Assembly: GCF_011634895.1 (NCBI RefSeq)
Contig: NZ_SIRR01000008.1
Location: 186,001 to 250,000 of the forward strand
Length of the DNA stretch: 64,000 bases
DNA from: Rheinheimera pleomorphica
GTDB lineage: Bacteria > Pseudomonadota > Gammaproteobacteria > Enterobacterales > Alteromonadaceae
Direction of reading: 5' to 3'
Shown here: positions 25,847-34,202 of the stretch, piece after piece
How the letters are laid out: every line of letters begins with the position of its first letter
Position numbering within the stretch: the first letter of the stretch is position 1
Position numbers and translations under genes: made by a program
Notes under the pieces: model-generated
Told to the model about the DNA's origin: nothing
Databases searched by the model: none
What the model saw: only the letters and a program-made list of their open reading frames with translations

Positions 25847-27893
25847 GCCGATAATGCTAAGCGACCAACTTAAAAGCCAGATCCGCGCAATACACAGCCG
25901 CATCAAAGACTCGTTACCAAACTATCAGCCGCGCGCTGGCCAAAACCAGTTGGTGGCTGAGATTGCCAAAATTGTCTCTGGCAGCTATCACCGTCACGAG
26001 CGTATCGGCTTAATTGAAGCCGGTACCGGCACGGGCAAATCACTGGCTTATATGTTGGGCGTTATTCCCTTTGCGTTGGCACAGAAAAAAAAGGTGGTTA
26101 TTGCAACAGCTACGGTGGCGCTGCAAGAGCAGTTGGTTAATAAAGATCTGCCGTTTTTCCAGCAACATAGCAAACTGTTATTTGAATTCAGCCTGGTAAA
26201 AGGCCGCCAGCGCTATGCCTGCATCGAACGCGTCCGACAGCAACAAAAACATCCTGAACTGTTTGCTACGGCTGCCGATGCGACTTTTAACTGGCAAAAG
26301 CTGCTCGACAACTGGCAGCAACGCCAGTGGCTGGGAGACAGAGATACCCTTGCGCAGCCGCTGACCGAAACATTATGGCAGCGCATTGTCGCCGATCCGC
26401 TACACTGCGCTAAAGCAGATCGACGCCATGCTCACTGTCCGTTTCATCTGGCGCGCGCTGAGATAGAGCATGCTGATGTGCTTGTCGTAAACCATGCTTT
26501 GCTGCTGGCCGATTTATCCAGCGGTAACAGCATACTGCCTGCGCCACAAGACACGCTGTACATTATTGACGAAGCGCATCATCTGCCGGACAGCGCCCGG
26601 GAGTTTTTTGCCGCCCAGGCCCAACTGACCGATAACAGCCCCTGGCTGGAAAAAGCGACAAAAACAGTACAACAATTAATCACGATACTGCCTGCCACCG
26701 CAATGAAAGAGCTACTGCGCTTTGATGACAGTTGTAATGAGCTAAATAGCCTGCTTAAGCCGGTTGAGCGCTGTGTTGAAGAGTTTAAACCACGCTGGTT
26801 TAGCGATAAAACCGAATGTCGTTTTAGCGATGCAGCCCTACCTAAGCTGATTCAGCAACAAGCTGAACAACTGGCGCAAGCCAGTCAAAAAGCCTTAAAC
26901 CAGCTGGAGAAAATACAACAACAGCTGCAGGAACATAGTAATGACTTAAAACTGCCGCCCAAACAAAGCATGCCGCTGCTGCAGGAACTCAGTTACCTGT
27001 ATCAGAAGCTGGAGCAGCAACAAGCGTTGTGGCAGTTGTACAGTCTGCCGCAGGACAAAAGCGTGCAGCAAGCACGTTGGGTAGCGCTGCATAACCCGGG
27101 GCAATATGTTATTGGCCATGCCTGCCCGCTCGGGGTTGGCGCTAAATTAGAACAACTGCTGTTTAATGATGCCTTTGCCGTGGTGCTGTGCTCAGCCACG
27201 CTGACAGCGCTTAATTCGTTTCAATACATTAAATATGATCTGGGTTTAAGCCAGTTTGACGGTGTGCAGACCCTGCAGGTCGCCTCGCCCTTTGCCTATG
27301 CCGAAAAAGGCCAGATCCTGCTACCGAAAATGCAAACTGAGCCTACCGATAAGGCCTTTACGGACGAATTAGCGACGATATTACCGCAATACTTACCGGA
27401 TAATCAGGCCAGCCTGGTGCTATTTGCGTCGTACTGGCAAATGCAGCAGGTGGCAGAGCAACTACGCAGCAAAGGTTTTTCATTATTGGTACAAGGTGAA
27501 GCATCACGTCAGGCTTTACTGCAATTACACAGTGATAATTGCCAGCACAACCGCACCAGTATCTTATTTGGTACCCAAAGCTTCTCAGAAGGCCTGGATT
27601 TGCCCGGTAAGCTGCTGACAAACCTGGTGATCACAAAACTGCCGTTTGCTGTGCCTACCTCTCCACTGGAAGAGGCGCTGGCCGAAGCTATCAGTAAAAA
27701 AGGCGGTAATGCTTTTGTCCAGCTGACGATTCCGGCTACCGCGAAGAAACTGGTACAAGCCTGTGGTAGACTACTGCGCCAGGAGCAGGATGAAGGTAGA
27801 ATAGTGATTCTGGACCGGCGCCTGGTCAGCAAAACTTACGGCAGTGCAATGCTAAATGCCCTGCCTCCCTTTCGTCGCCAGATTGACTACTAA
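25845..27893 (+). CDS. dinG: DinG-type ATP-dependent DNA helicase (XPD/SF2 family)
   Basis: This 682-residue helicase unwinds R-loops and other structures in the 5'-3' direction in its Escherichia counterpart (716 residues). Walker A EAGTGTGKS (about 58-66), the DEAHH box, SATLTALNSF and the final QACGRLLR arginine-finger motif are present. The iron-sulfur domain is odd. Cys126, Cys188 and Cys198 match three of the four ligands, but the segment C-AKADRRHAH-C lacks the middle cysteine found in C-x4-C-x5-C of Escherichia DinG. The start may be ATG 25845 or ATG 25854; neither has a clear ribosome binding site. It heads an operon with yfcA (12-nt gap), priC and an HDAC-like gene. Confidence 0.9.
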   Translation: MPIMLSDQLKSQIRAIHSRIKDSLPNYQPRAGQNQLVAEIAKIVSGSYHRHERIGLIEAGTGTGKSLAYMLGVIPFALAQKKKVVIATATVALQEQLVNKDLPFFQQHSKLLFEFSLVKGRQRYACIERVRQQQKHPELFATAADATFNWQKLLDNWQQRQWLGDRDTLAQPLTETLWQRIVADPLHCAKADRRHAHCPFHLARAEIEHADVLVVNHALLLADLSSGNSILPAPQDTLYIIDEAHHLPDSAREFFAAQAQLTDNSPWLEKATKTVQQLITILPATAMKELLRFDDSCNELNSLLKPVERCVEEFKPRWFSDKTECRFSDAALPKLIQQQAEQLAQASQKALNQLEKIQQQLQEHSNDLKLPPKQSMPLLQELSYLYQKLEQQQALWQLYSLPQDKSVQQARWVALHNPGQYVIGHACPLGVGAKLEQLLFNDAFAVVLCSATLTALNSFQYIKYDLGLSQFDGVQTLQVASPFAYAEKGQILLPKMQTEPTDKAFTDELATILPQYLPDNQASLVLFASYWQMQQVAEQLRSKGFSLLVQGEASRQALLQLHSDNCQHNRTSILFGTQSFSEGLDLPGKLLTNLVITKLPFAVPTSPLEEALAEAISKKGGNAFVQLTIPATAKKLVQACGRLLRQEQDEGRIVILDRRLVSKTYGSAMLNALPPFRRQIDY

Positions 27894-27905
27894 CAGGAAA
27901 ATGCT

Positions 27906-28688
27906 GTGCTTGCTGAATTGGCTGTTGAGCCATCTGTATTACTAATCCTCTGTCTGGTGGCTTTTACTGCCGGTTTTATTGATGCTGTCGCCGGCGGTGG
28001 TGGTTTATTAACAGTACCGGCGCTGTTAACGGCAGGCTTGCCCCCCCATGTTGTGCTGGGCACCAATAAACTGGCAGCTACCTTTGGCTCTTTTACCGCC
28101 TCGCTGACGTATTACCGTAAAAAGCTGTTTAACCCTATCTATTGGCGCCGCAGCTTAGGCTATACCGCGATAGGCGCAGTACTGGGCACCTTAGTGGTCG
28201 ATGTGTTAAGTAAAGAAGCGCTGGAGAAAGTGTTACCACTGCTGATTTTACTGGCCGCCATCTATACCTTGTTTAACCGGATGCAACCGGACAATGCGCT
28301 GCACTTGCCGGCAGAAAACCGCAAGCTGTTTTGGCAGCAGCGTATCCAGGGTATCAGCCTGGGCTTTTATGATGGCATTGCCGGACCCGGCGCTGGCGCC
28401 TTCTGGATGGTGTCGACTATGGCGCTATACCGTATTAATTTACTTCTGACCAGCGGTGTAGCGCGCACAATGAACTTTATCAGCAATGGTTTTTCGTTGG
28501 TGGCCTTTATTGCGCTGGGGCATGTTAACTTTGCGCTGGGTATTGCCATGGGGTTATGTTTAATGCTGGGCGCCTGGCTGGGCGCACATTCAGCCATTAA
28601 ATTTGGCAGCCGCTTTATCCGGCCGGTGTTTATTTGTGTCGTTATAGCCATCGCCCTGCGCTTAGCCTGGCAAGCCTGGAGCAGCTAA
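27906..28688 (+). CDS. yfcA: TauE/SafE (TSUP) family membrane permease, YfcA-like
   Basis: This 260-residue polytopic inner-membrane protein of the TSUP family probably moves small sulfur-containing or organic anions; the substrate is unknown. The family hallmark GGGGLLTVPALLTAGLPP with the following TNKLAA is near residues 28-58, with a second repeat containing DGIAGPGAG. About eight hydrophobic segments are seen. It starts with GTG at 27906, 8 nt after AGG. An ATG at 27901 is in another frame and stops early. Its stop overlaps the priC start by one base, so the pair is coupled despite unrelated functions. Confidence 0.85.
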   Translation: MLAELAVEPSVLLILCLVAFTAGFIDAVAGGGGLLTVPALLTAGLPPHVVLGTNKLAATFGSFTASLTYYRKKLFNPIYWRRSLGYTAIGAVLGTLVVDVLSKEALEKVLPLLILLAAIYTLFNRMQPDNALHLPAENRKLFWQQRIQGISLGFYDGIAGPGAGAFWMVSTMALYRINLLLTSGVARTMNFISNGFSLVAFIALGHVNFALGIAMGLCLMLGAWLGAHSAIKFGSRFIRPVFICVVIAIALRLAWQAWSS

Positions 28689-29224
28689 TGGACTTACTGG
28701 GCACGCTAAAATATCAACTGCAACAGCTCAGAGCCCAAGCTGAGAGTATCGATTTACAACCTGCCACTGGCAAACCGCAAAACTGGTTTGACAGTGCCTT
28801 ATTTAGCTGCCGCTCAAGCGCACTGAGTGATTATGTCGCTGAAGCGCAGCGCAACCTGACACATTTACAGAACAGTTCATTAAGCCTGGCGGCGAAGCAG
28901 CGTTTGGTACAGCGCTTAAGCGAGCAAACCGCGGCGTTAACCCGGGCCTTTCGTAATGTGGACACCCGGAAAAAGCCCGCCGGTAAAGCGAAAGTCAAAG
29001 CCTTAGTGCAACATGTTAGCGCCAGCAGCCAGCAGCTGTATCAGCAGCTAAGTGAAGTACAACAGTTTGAACGCCGTTTGCTGGACATGATAGCGCTGGC
29101 CAGCCGGGATAACTCAGCCGACGCGATACAACGCACTTTGGCACTGCATGCCAGGCTAGGCCGTTGTCGCAAGGCGTTGTCAGATATTGAATTGCAAATC
29201 CAGCAACTGGAGCAGCGCAACTAA
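28688..29224 (+). CDS. priC: Primosomal replication protein PriC (N'')
   Basis: This 178-residue all-helical protein matches Escherichia PriC (175 residues) in its pattern: FDSALFSCRSSAL near residue 32, FERRLLDMIA, and the terminal LGRCRKALSDIE. PriC helps reload DnaB helicase at stalled forks independently of PriA. The ATG at 28688 overlaps the yfcA stop (TAATG), and its own stop overlaps the HDAC-like start in the same way. Upstream in-frame starts lie inside yfcA and were not chosen. In Escherichia priC neighbours ybaM and apt; here ybaM is 2.4 kb away. Confidence 0.85.
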   Translation: MDLLGTLKYQLQQLRAQAESIDLQPATGKPQNWFDSALFSCRSSALSDYVAEAQRNLTHLQNSSLSLAAKQRLVQRLSEQTAALTRAFRNVDTRKKPAGKAKVKALVQHVSASSQQLYQQLSEVQQFERRLLDMIALASRDNSADAIQRTLALHARLGRCRKALSDIELQIQQLEQRN

Positions 29225-30165
29225 TGGATTATGCTTTGCCTGCCCTGCTGTATCACCCCTGCTACAGTGCGCTGGAACTGCCACCTCAGCACCGCTACCC
29301 GATAGCCAAATACCAGATGCTGTATCAGCAACTGCTGGCGTTAGGCCTCCCCGCAAATGCCTTTGCAGTATCGCAACCGGTTAGCGAGGCTCAACTGGAG
29401 CAGGTGCATTGCCCGGCTTATATTCAAAGTCTGCGTGATGGCAGCATAGAGGCCAAAGCCATGCGCCGTATCGGTTTTCCCTGGTCAACACAACTCTATC
29501 AGCGTTCGCTGTGCTCAGTCGGCGGTACGCTGCAAACAGCGCAGGCCGCATTGAGTCGCGGTGGTATAGCGCTGCATTTAAGTGGTGGTTATCACCATGC
29601 TTTTTATGCTGAAGGCTCAGGTTTTTGCCTGTTTAATGATTTGGTCGTCGCGGCCAGGTTGTTGCTTGAACAAGGGTTGGATAAAATTTTAATCGTTGAT
29701 TTAGATGTACATCAGGGCGACGGCAGTGCGCTGCTGCTAGCCGATGAACCACGTATTATAACCTGCTCAGTGCACTGTGAAAAAAACTTCCCCTATCGCA
29801 AACAGCACTCTGACTGGGATATTGCCGTTGCCAAAGAGTGTAGTGATGAAGCCTACTTAAACACGGTTGAGCAAAGCCTGCTAAGCTTGCTCAACTGGCA
29901 TCAGCCGGATCTGGTTATTTATGATGCCGGGGTTGATATTCATCAGCAGGATGAACTGGGGTTGTTAAATATTTCTACACCGGCTTTATATCAACGTGAC
30001 TTAACCGTACTGCAAAGCTGCACCGAGCGTAATATTCCGGTTGCTGCGGTAATAGGCGGCGGTTACCAGCGCAACGTCGCTGCGCTGGTAAAGCTACATT
30101 TGCAGCTATTTAAAGCCGCATTCCACCTTTATGGCTCAGAGTTCGCCAGCAAAATAGAAACCTAA
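29224..30165 (+). CDS. Histone deacetylase superfamily hydrolase (class IV-like)
   Basis: This 313-residue metal-dependent amidohydrolase has the full active site. His124-His125 (GGYHHAF) form the charge relay. The zinc ligands are Asp161 and His163 in DLDVHQGDG and Asp238 in DAGVDIH. The terminal GGGYQRN motif is also present. The short length and motif style resemble HDAC11-type bacterial proteins, whose substrates may be acetyl- or fatty-acyl-lysines, or acetylpolyamines. It overlaps priC by one base and is the last gene of the dinG operon. It runs 30 bp into the 3' end of kynA on the opposite strand. No terminator separates the converging genes. Confidence 0.88.
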   Translation: MDYALPALLYHPCYSALELPPQHRYPIAKYQMLYQQLLALGLPANAFAVSQPVSEAQLEQVHCPAYIQSLRDGSIEAKAMRRIGFPWSTQLYQRSLCSVGGTLQTAQAALSRGGIALHLSGGYHHAFYAEGSGFCLFNDLVVAARLLLEQGLDKILIVDLDVHQGDGSALLLADEPRIITCSVHCEKNFPYRKQHSDWDIAVAKECSDEAYLNTVEQSLLSLLNWHQPDLVIYDAGVDIHQQDELGLLNISTPALYQRDLTVLQSCTERNIPVAAVIGGGYQRNVAALVKLHLQLFKAAFHLYGSEFASKIET

Positions 30166-31233
30166 GCGCTTTTTCACCTGTGGCGGCAACGCCGGTAAGT
30201 CATGTTTCGGCAGTAAAAAGGTCGCCATAGTAAACAAATCAGTAAAAATGCGGTTTTTCTCCGTCGTGCGTTTTAAATACTCATGGCCGGACGAGCCGCC
30301 GGTGCCGATTTTGCTGCCCAGCATACGCTGCACCATCATCGCATGTTTATAGCGCCAGATAGTCAACAGCTCATCAATTTCGGTTAAGCAGGTTAGCAAC
30401 TGGAACGGCAGGTTAAACACCGGCTCTTCCTGATACAGGCTGATAAATAAGGCCGACAGCATAGCACGCTGACTCAGCCGGAAAGCACCGCTTTGCTGCA
30501 ACTGCTGATATTTGTCTTTATCCAACAGGGCGGCAAATTTCTCTGCTGTGCGCTCAATTTCGGCCAGTTGCAGTGCGCGTTCATGCTCAGCAATTTGCTC
30601 AATCGTCTCAACGGTGCTTTTATCTTCCGCCAGCATAGCGTCAGTGGCCTGCTGATACATTTGCCAGAAACTGAAGTTTTCCAACTCAAGAAACGGCATC
30701 CGCTCCAGCCATTTCTCAACCCGCTCAAACAAGCTGGGTTGGTGCTCTAATTGTTGCAGGAATAGGCGGTCCTGTTCATTCAGCCGGCTGTAAAACGAGT
30801 TTTTATCAAAGTCGATGCGAAAATCGCTTTTCAGGCCCAGGCCGATTTCCAGCATTTTAAACTGAATACTCTGAAATCCTGATGCGGGCACCAGATAATC
30901 GCGAAATGCCATAAAGTCTTGTGGTGTCATGGTTTCCATCACACCGATCTGCTGATTTAACAGCTGCTGGATGCTAATCACCCGCTTCAGTTTATGTACT
31001 ATGCCGGTTAGCTGCTCATCTTTCACCGCGTCGCCGGCAAAAACTGCCATCACGGCTTTTAACTCATGCAGTATTTGCTTAAACCACAACTCATACACCT
31101 GATGCACAATAATAAACAAGGTTTCATCATGCGCCTCAGCGGCATATTTGGCACTCTCAGGGGCCTGTGCCGTTAAAATCTTATCCAGCTGCAGGTAGTC
31201 ACCGTAGTAACAGGGGGTAGTATTTTTTTGCAT
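30136..31233 (-). CDS. kynA: Tryptophan 2,3-dioxygenase
   Basis: This 365-residue haem enzyme opens the indole ring of tryptophan to give N-formylkynurenine. It has YGDYLQLDKIL, HDETLFIIVHQVYELWFKQ (substrate-binding residues with His44), GFQSIQFKMLEI, and the proximal haem His297 in RYKHAMMVQR followed by GTGGSSG (310-316). The length exceeds the 280-300 residues common for bacterial TDO and is nearer to animal forms, owing to an insertion around 145-255. No kynureninase or formamidase gene is next to it. Its 3' end overlaps the HDAC-like gene by 30 bp, tail to tail. Confidence 0.94.
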   Translation of the reverse strand: MQKNTTPCYYGDYLQLDKILTAQAPESAKYAAEAHDETLFIIVHQVYELWFKQILHELKAVMAVFAGDAVKDEQLTGIVHKLKRVISIQQLLNQQIGVMETMTPQDFMAFRDYLVPASGFQSIQFKMLEIGLGLKSDFRIDFDKNSFYSRLNEQDRLFLQQLEHQPSLFERVEKWLERMPFLELENFSFWQMYQQATDAMLAEDKSTVETIEQIAEHERALQLAEIERTAEKFAALLDKDKYQQLQQSGAFRLSQRAMLSALFISLYQEEPVFNLPFQLLTCLTEIDELLTIWRYKHAMMVQRMLGSKIGTGGSSGHEYLKRTTEKNRIFTDLFTMATFLLPKHDLPALPPQVKKRLGFYFAGEL

Positions 31234-31313
31234 TATCGTGCTTCTTTTTCCACTGCTAAGGTCGGCATTGTAGCAGCCGCCGTTGCTAACTCAATCTTTC
31301 GGTGGTGTTTTCA

Positions 31314-31336
31314 CACAAAGCTGATTATGCTTTGTG
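31314..31336. promoter_or_regulatory. Inverted repeat between kynA and the ComFB-like gene
   Basis: CACAAAGC and GCTTTGTG are perfect complements separated by 7 nt. They lie 80 nt before kynA (minus) and 28 nt before the ComFB-like gene (plus). An operator or a leader hairpin are both possible. Confidence 0.4.
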
Positions 31337-31363
31337 CTGACGACATAGCACGCCGAGGTAAAT

Positions 31364-31624
31364 ATGAAACTGGACGACGATATCCATAACTATTATGAAA
31401 AACTGACTTTGGATCATATAGTTGAGCTGGGGTTAGACCGCGATAAAGACGCTGAATACCTGGCCGACTTATGTTGTATCTCACTAAACCTGTTACCACC
31501 ACGCTATATTCGCTACGAGGTCGATATGGCGTTTTATCTGCCACAAAGCGAGCGTTTTGAAATGCAGATGAAAGTTAAAGAAGCCGTTGCCAGGGCGCAG
31601 CAGTTTCTGGATAGTAACAATTGA
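31364..31624 (+). CDS. ComFB-like (late competence development) small protein
   Basis: This 86-residue protein resembles the ComFB family. Its hallmark is a cluster of cysteines and acidic residues: DDIHNYYE, YLADLCCISLNLLPPRY and YEVDMAFYL. In several proteobacteria and cyanobacteria the family appears near signalling genes, and some members bind cyclic dinucleotides. The LPPRYI and VDMA segments are the most conserved. There is a GAGGTAA ribosome binding site before the ATG. The stop overlaps a TTG start for ybaM, so the two are probably co-translated. The specific role here is unknown. Confidence 0.7.
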   Translation: MKLDDDIHNYYEKLTLDHIVELGLDRDKDAEYLADLCCISLNLLPPRYIRYEVDMAFYLPQSERFEMQMKVKEAVARAQQFLDSNN

Positions 31625-31809
31625 CCACGCCGCTTGCACAGGCGCCACAGCATGTACAACTGGCGGTAGACTTAATAATGTTGCTGGAACAGCATCAGCT
31701 GGATAGCGAAATGGTATTAAAAGCGCTGGCAATAGTGCAGAAAGACTTCGAAACAAAGCGGGATTTGGGTGGCAACCCCACCAGCCACATCCCGGCACAT
31801 ACGTCATAA
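31621..31809 (+). CDS. ybaM: YbaM family small protein (DUF2496)
   Basis: This protein of 62 residues has a core (QAPQHVQLAVDLIMLLEQHQ...VLKALAIVQKDFETK) that matches Escherichia YbaM (53 residues). The function is unknown; in Escherichia it neighbours priC. It must start with TTG at 31621, overlapping the previous stop codon (TTGA), because no ATG or GTG precedes the conserved core. Its last 13-14 codons (from about 31767) lie antisense to the 4.5S RNA gene. The tail GGNPTSHIPAHTS is therefore dictated by ffs rather than conserved. Confidence 0.7.
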   Translation: MTTPLAQAPQHVQLAVDLIMLLEQHQLDSEMVLKALAIVQKDFETKRDLGGNPTSHIPAHTS

Positions 31810-31880
31810 ACTGTGGCTGCTTCCTTCCGGACCTGACCAGGTTCGCTTACTAGTATTGCGAGAGGACCAATGGGGTTACC
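31767..31880 (-). ncRNA. ffs: Signal recognition particle RNA, 4.5S type
   Basis: This 114-nt gene has the same length as the Escherichia gene. The universally conserved apical part GGTCAGGTCCGGAAGGAAGC (20 nt) is exact, and is followed by GCCGGGATG on the 3' arm. The 5' GGTAACCCCA pairs with 3' TGGGGTTGCC, closing a single long hairpin typical of bacterial 4.5S RNA. With Ffh it targets inner-membrane proteins. Ends were set from this terminal helix plus ACCC; the 5' end may come from RNase P processing. Its promoter lies at 31911-31939. Confidence 0.95.
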
Positions 31881-31910
31881 ATTGCACTGCTAAATACTCA
31901 GCAGGCGCGC

Positions 31911-31939
31911 ATTATGCGCAAAAGCAGGCCTGGTTGCAA
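31911..31939 (-). promoter_or_regulatory. Promoter of ffs with stringent-type discriminator
   Basis: On the minus strand TTGCAA (31939-31934), 17 bp, CATAAT (31916-31911), then GCGCGCC. The GC-rich discriminator is typical of stable-RNA promoters. The -35 box lies in the loop of the terminator at 31920-31947. Confidence 0.7.
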
Positions 31940-31947
31940 GCCTGCTT
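31920..31947 (-). terminator. Terminator after the DUF3014 gene, overlapping the ffs promoter
   Basis: AAGCAGGC / GCCTGCTT form an 8-bp stem with a 10-nt loop, followed by TTTT counting the stem end. It starts 20 nt after the stop codon of the DUF3014 gene on the same strand. Confidence 0.75.
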
Positions 31948-31966
31948 AGAGCAATCAAGCAGCAAA

Positions 31967-32812
31967 CTATTGTTGTAATACTTGTTTGTACTGACGTAAT
32001 AAGGCCTTTACCCGCTGTTGATTATCCGGTCCCAGCCGGATCATTTGTTTTTGTGCGGCTGGCAATTGTTCAATTACCGGATCAGCAAAGGTATATACCA
32101 CCGCTGGACGCTCCAATGCCAGTGGATACGCCACCTCGGGGGTTGCCAGCAACATATCTATTGCCGCCAGCAATTTGTTTTTATACAACTCATCAGGGTA
32201 ACCCAGCTCGGCGTAGGCCTGCTGCAGCAATGGCTCGTAACGGTTAAACAACGGCACAAGCTGCTCTGGCGGCACACTCTCCAGTAACTGGATATAAGGT
32301 TCATAGCGCTTAAAATGTTGCTCATTAAGCTGCATCTTGTCGTCGTCCGCCTCGCTAAAGCTTTGCTGCAACGGCTGAAATAGCGGATGGCCCAGTGCTT
32401 GCTGGCCCTGCGCGATATTATCGGTTTGCACCACAAAATTGCGCAGCATCTGTTCAGTCACAAAAAGCCCGGCTAAGCCAGTGCGCCAGTTTAGTGTCAA
32501 CAAACGCTGTTTAACCTCAACGTCAGACTGCTCCAGCGTTGGTAAAGGCGCTTCAGGTTCAGCCTGACGCATTGGCTCAGGGCGAGGCGCCGGGGTTTCA
32601 GCTTGTTGTTCAGGCTCGACGGTTTCTGGCTCTGGCTGCACTACCTGGGCTGGCACTGCCGGTTCATTTACTTCGGGTGTTAACACAGGTAACGGTTCGG
32701 GGGCCTTGTCTTTACTGAACAACAGCCACAGTGCAAGTAAGATCACTACTACCACAGCGATGATACCTGCATAATATAGCTGTTGATTATTGTTTACTTT
32801 TTGCTCTGTCAT
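31967..32812 (-). CDS. DUF3014 family membrane-anchored protein
   Basis: This 281-residue protein has a cytoplasmic N-terminus, one membrane helix (about 14-35, YYAGIIAVVVVILLALWLLF), a Pro/Glu-rich spacer (about 40-100) and a C-terminal DUF3014 domain (about 100-280). The domain contains LNWRTGLAGLFVTEQMLRNFV-like sequence, an unusual rendering of the family's RRFV motif. The function of the family is unknown; its topology suggests a periplasmic domain. I chose the ATG at 32812 because GAGGTGG precedes it; an in-frame start at 32860 is less likely. The gene is divergent from the patatin gene and followed by a terminator. Confidence 0.8.
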   Translation of the reverse strand: MTEQKVNNNQQLYYAGIIAVVVVILLALWLLFSKDKAPEPLPVLTPEVNEPAVPAQVVQPEPETVEPEQQAETPAPRPEPMRQAEPEAPLPTLEQSDVEVKQRLLTLNWRTGLAGLFVTEQMLRNFVVQTDNIAQGQQALGHPLFQPLQQSFSEADDDKMQLNEQHFKRYEPYIQLLESVPPEQLVPLFNRYEPLLQQAYAELGYPDELYKNKLLAAIDMLLATPEVAYPLALERPAVVYTFADPVIEQLPAAQKQMIRLGPDNQQRVKALLRQYKQVLQQ

Positions 32813-32890
32813 AGCCACCTCAGCCTTGTTCTGCCATAACAACGTGATTAAGCGTTGCATTCTGTAATCTTTCCAGCAATATACTAAGCA

Positions 32891-34069
32891 ATGAGCCTGC
32901 TGTCTGGAAAAAGTTCAACTTCTGTTATGTCTGAACCAGATTTACAACCAACAAAAAAAACGGCACTGCTGTTAACCGGAGGCGGTGCCCGCGCGGCTTA
33001 CCAGGTTGGCGTACTCAAAGCCATTGCGCAGCAATTTCCGCGCACCAGCAAGTTGCCATTTCATATTATCAGCGGTACCTCTGCCGGCGCGATTAACGGC
33101 GCCGCTATGGCTTGCTATGCGTCCTGTTTTCACCTGGGGGTGAAAAAGCTGGAATGGATTTGGCGTAACTTTCATACCAGCCAGGTGTACTATTCAGACT
33201 ATCCGCGCGTATTTCGCCAGCTATTACGCGGTGTGTTCAGTGCCTTTCAGGCCGACTATGCCAATAAACATGCTGTCAGCCTGTTTGACAACAAGCCTTT
33301 GAAGCAAATGCTGAGCAAAGTGCTGGATTTACAACGTATTGACCGTAATATTATGGGCGGCTACTTATCCAGCGTGTCGGTTACCGCTTCTTGCTATAAC
33401 AACGGTGACTCTATTAGCTTCTTTCAATCAGACAAAGCACAGGAATGGCGCCGGGCCAAGCGCTGTGGCCAGCGGACTTTACTGGGTGTACACCATTTAA
33501 TGGCCTCCGCCGCTATCCCACTGGTGTTCCCGTCGGTTCGTATTCATCAGCAATACTTTGGTGATGGCTCGGTTAATCAGCTGGCACCGCTGAGTGCCCC
33601 CATTCATTTAGGGGCCGATAAAATTTTGATCATCGGCGTGGCCGATCCGCGTAAAAATGAACTTAACCAGCGTATGCTGCATCATCCCGACTTGGCTACC
33701 ATCGCCGGCCATCTACTGGATACGGTGTTTACCGATAGCCTTAACTCTGACTTAGAGCGGATGCAACGGGTCAATAACACCATCAGCACGATGCAACAGC
33801 ACGGCATAAAAACAGACCTGAAACCGATACAAAGTTTACTGATAAACCCCAGCCAGAACTTTGGCCTTTTGGCCAGCGAACACTTTTTGTCACTGCCGCT
33901 GGCTGTACGCACTATGTTGCGTATTACCGGTATCCGGCAGCATTCAGATTCCAGCCTGGCAAGTTATTTGCTGTTTGAACAGCGCTATACCCGTCGGCTG
34001 ATAGAGTTGGGTTATGACGATGCGATGGCGCAAATGCCGGCGATATTGCAATTTCTTGCCGATGATTAA
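32891..34069 (+). CDS. Patatin-like phospholipase
   Basis: This 392-residue predicted lipid acyl hydrolase uses a Ser-Asp dyad. The oxyanion motif [11 protein letters not shown] (about 30-40), the nucleophile elbow GTSAG with Ser64, and the DGS motif with Asp225 are present. No signal peptide is seen, so it is probably cytoplasmic or peripheral. The start may be ATG 32891 or ATG 32927; the conserved domain begins at about residue 24 either way. A C-terminal extension (about 280-392) lies beyond the core domain. The gene stands alone between DUF3014 (divergent) and a GGDEF gene. Confidence 0.88.
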   Translation: MSLLSGKSSTSVMSEPDLQPTKKTALLLTGGGARAAYQVGVLKAIAQQFPRTSKLPFHIISGTSAGAINGAAMACYASCFHLGVKKLEWIWRNFHTSQVYYSDYPRVFRQLLRGVFSAFQADYANKHAVSLFDNKPLKQMLSKVLDLQRIDRNIMGGYLSSVSVTASCYNNGDSISFFQSDKAQEWRRAKRCGQRTLLGVHHLMASAAIPLVFPSVRIHQQYFGDGSVNQLAPLSAPIHLGADKILIIGVADPRKNELNQRMLHHPDLATIAGHLLDTVFTDSLNSDLERMQRVNNTISTMQQHGIKTDLKPIQSLLINPSQNFGLLASEHFLSLPLAVRTMLRITGIRQHSDSSLASYLLFEQRYTRRLIELGYDDAMAQMPAILQFLADD

Positions 34070-34202
34070 GCCTTAAGTCGCCGCTGTCGCCAAATACTTG
34101 ACTTTATGTCCGCCAAAACTTAAAAAAGCTAATAAAAACAGTGCGCTTAAAACTTTGGCCTACTATTTGCTTTATCGAGATAAAGCATCAATAGGTGGCA
34201 AA

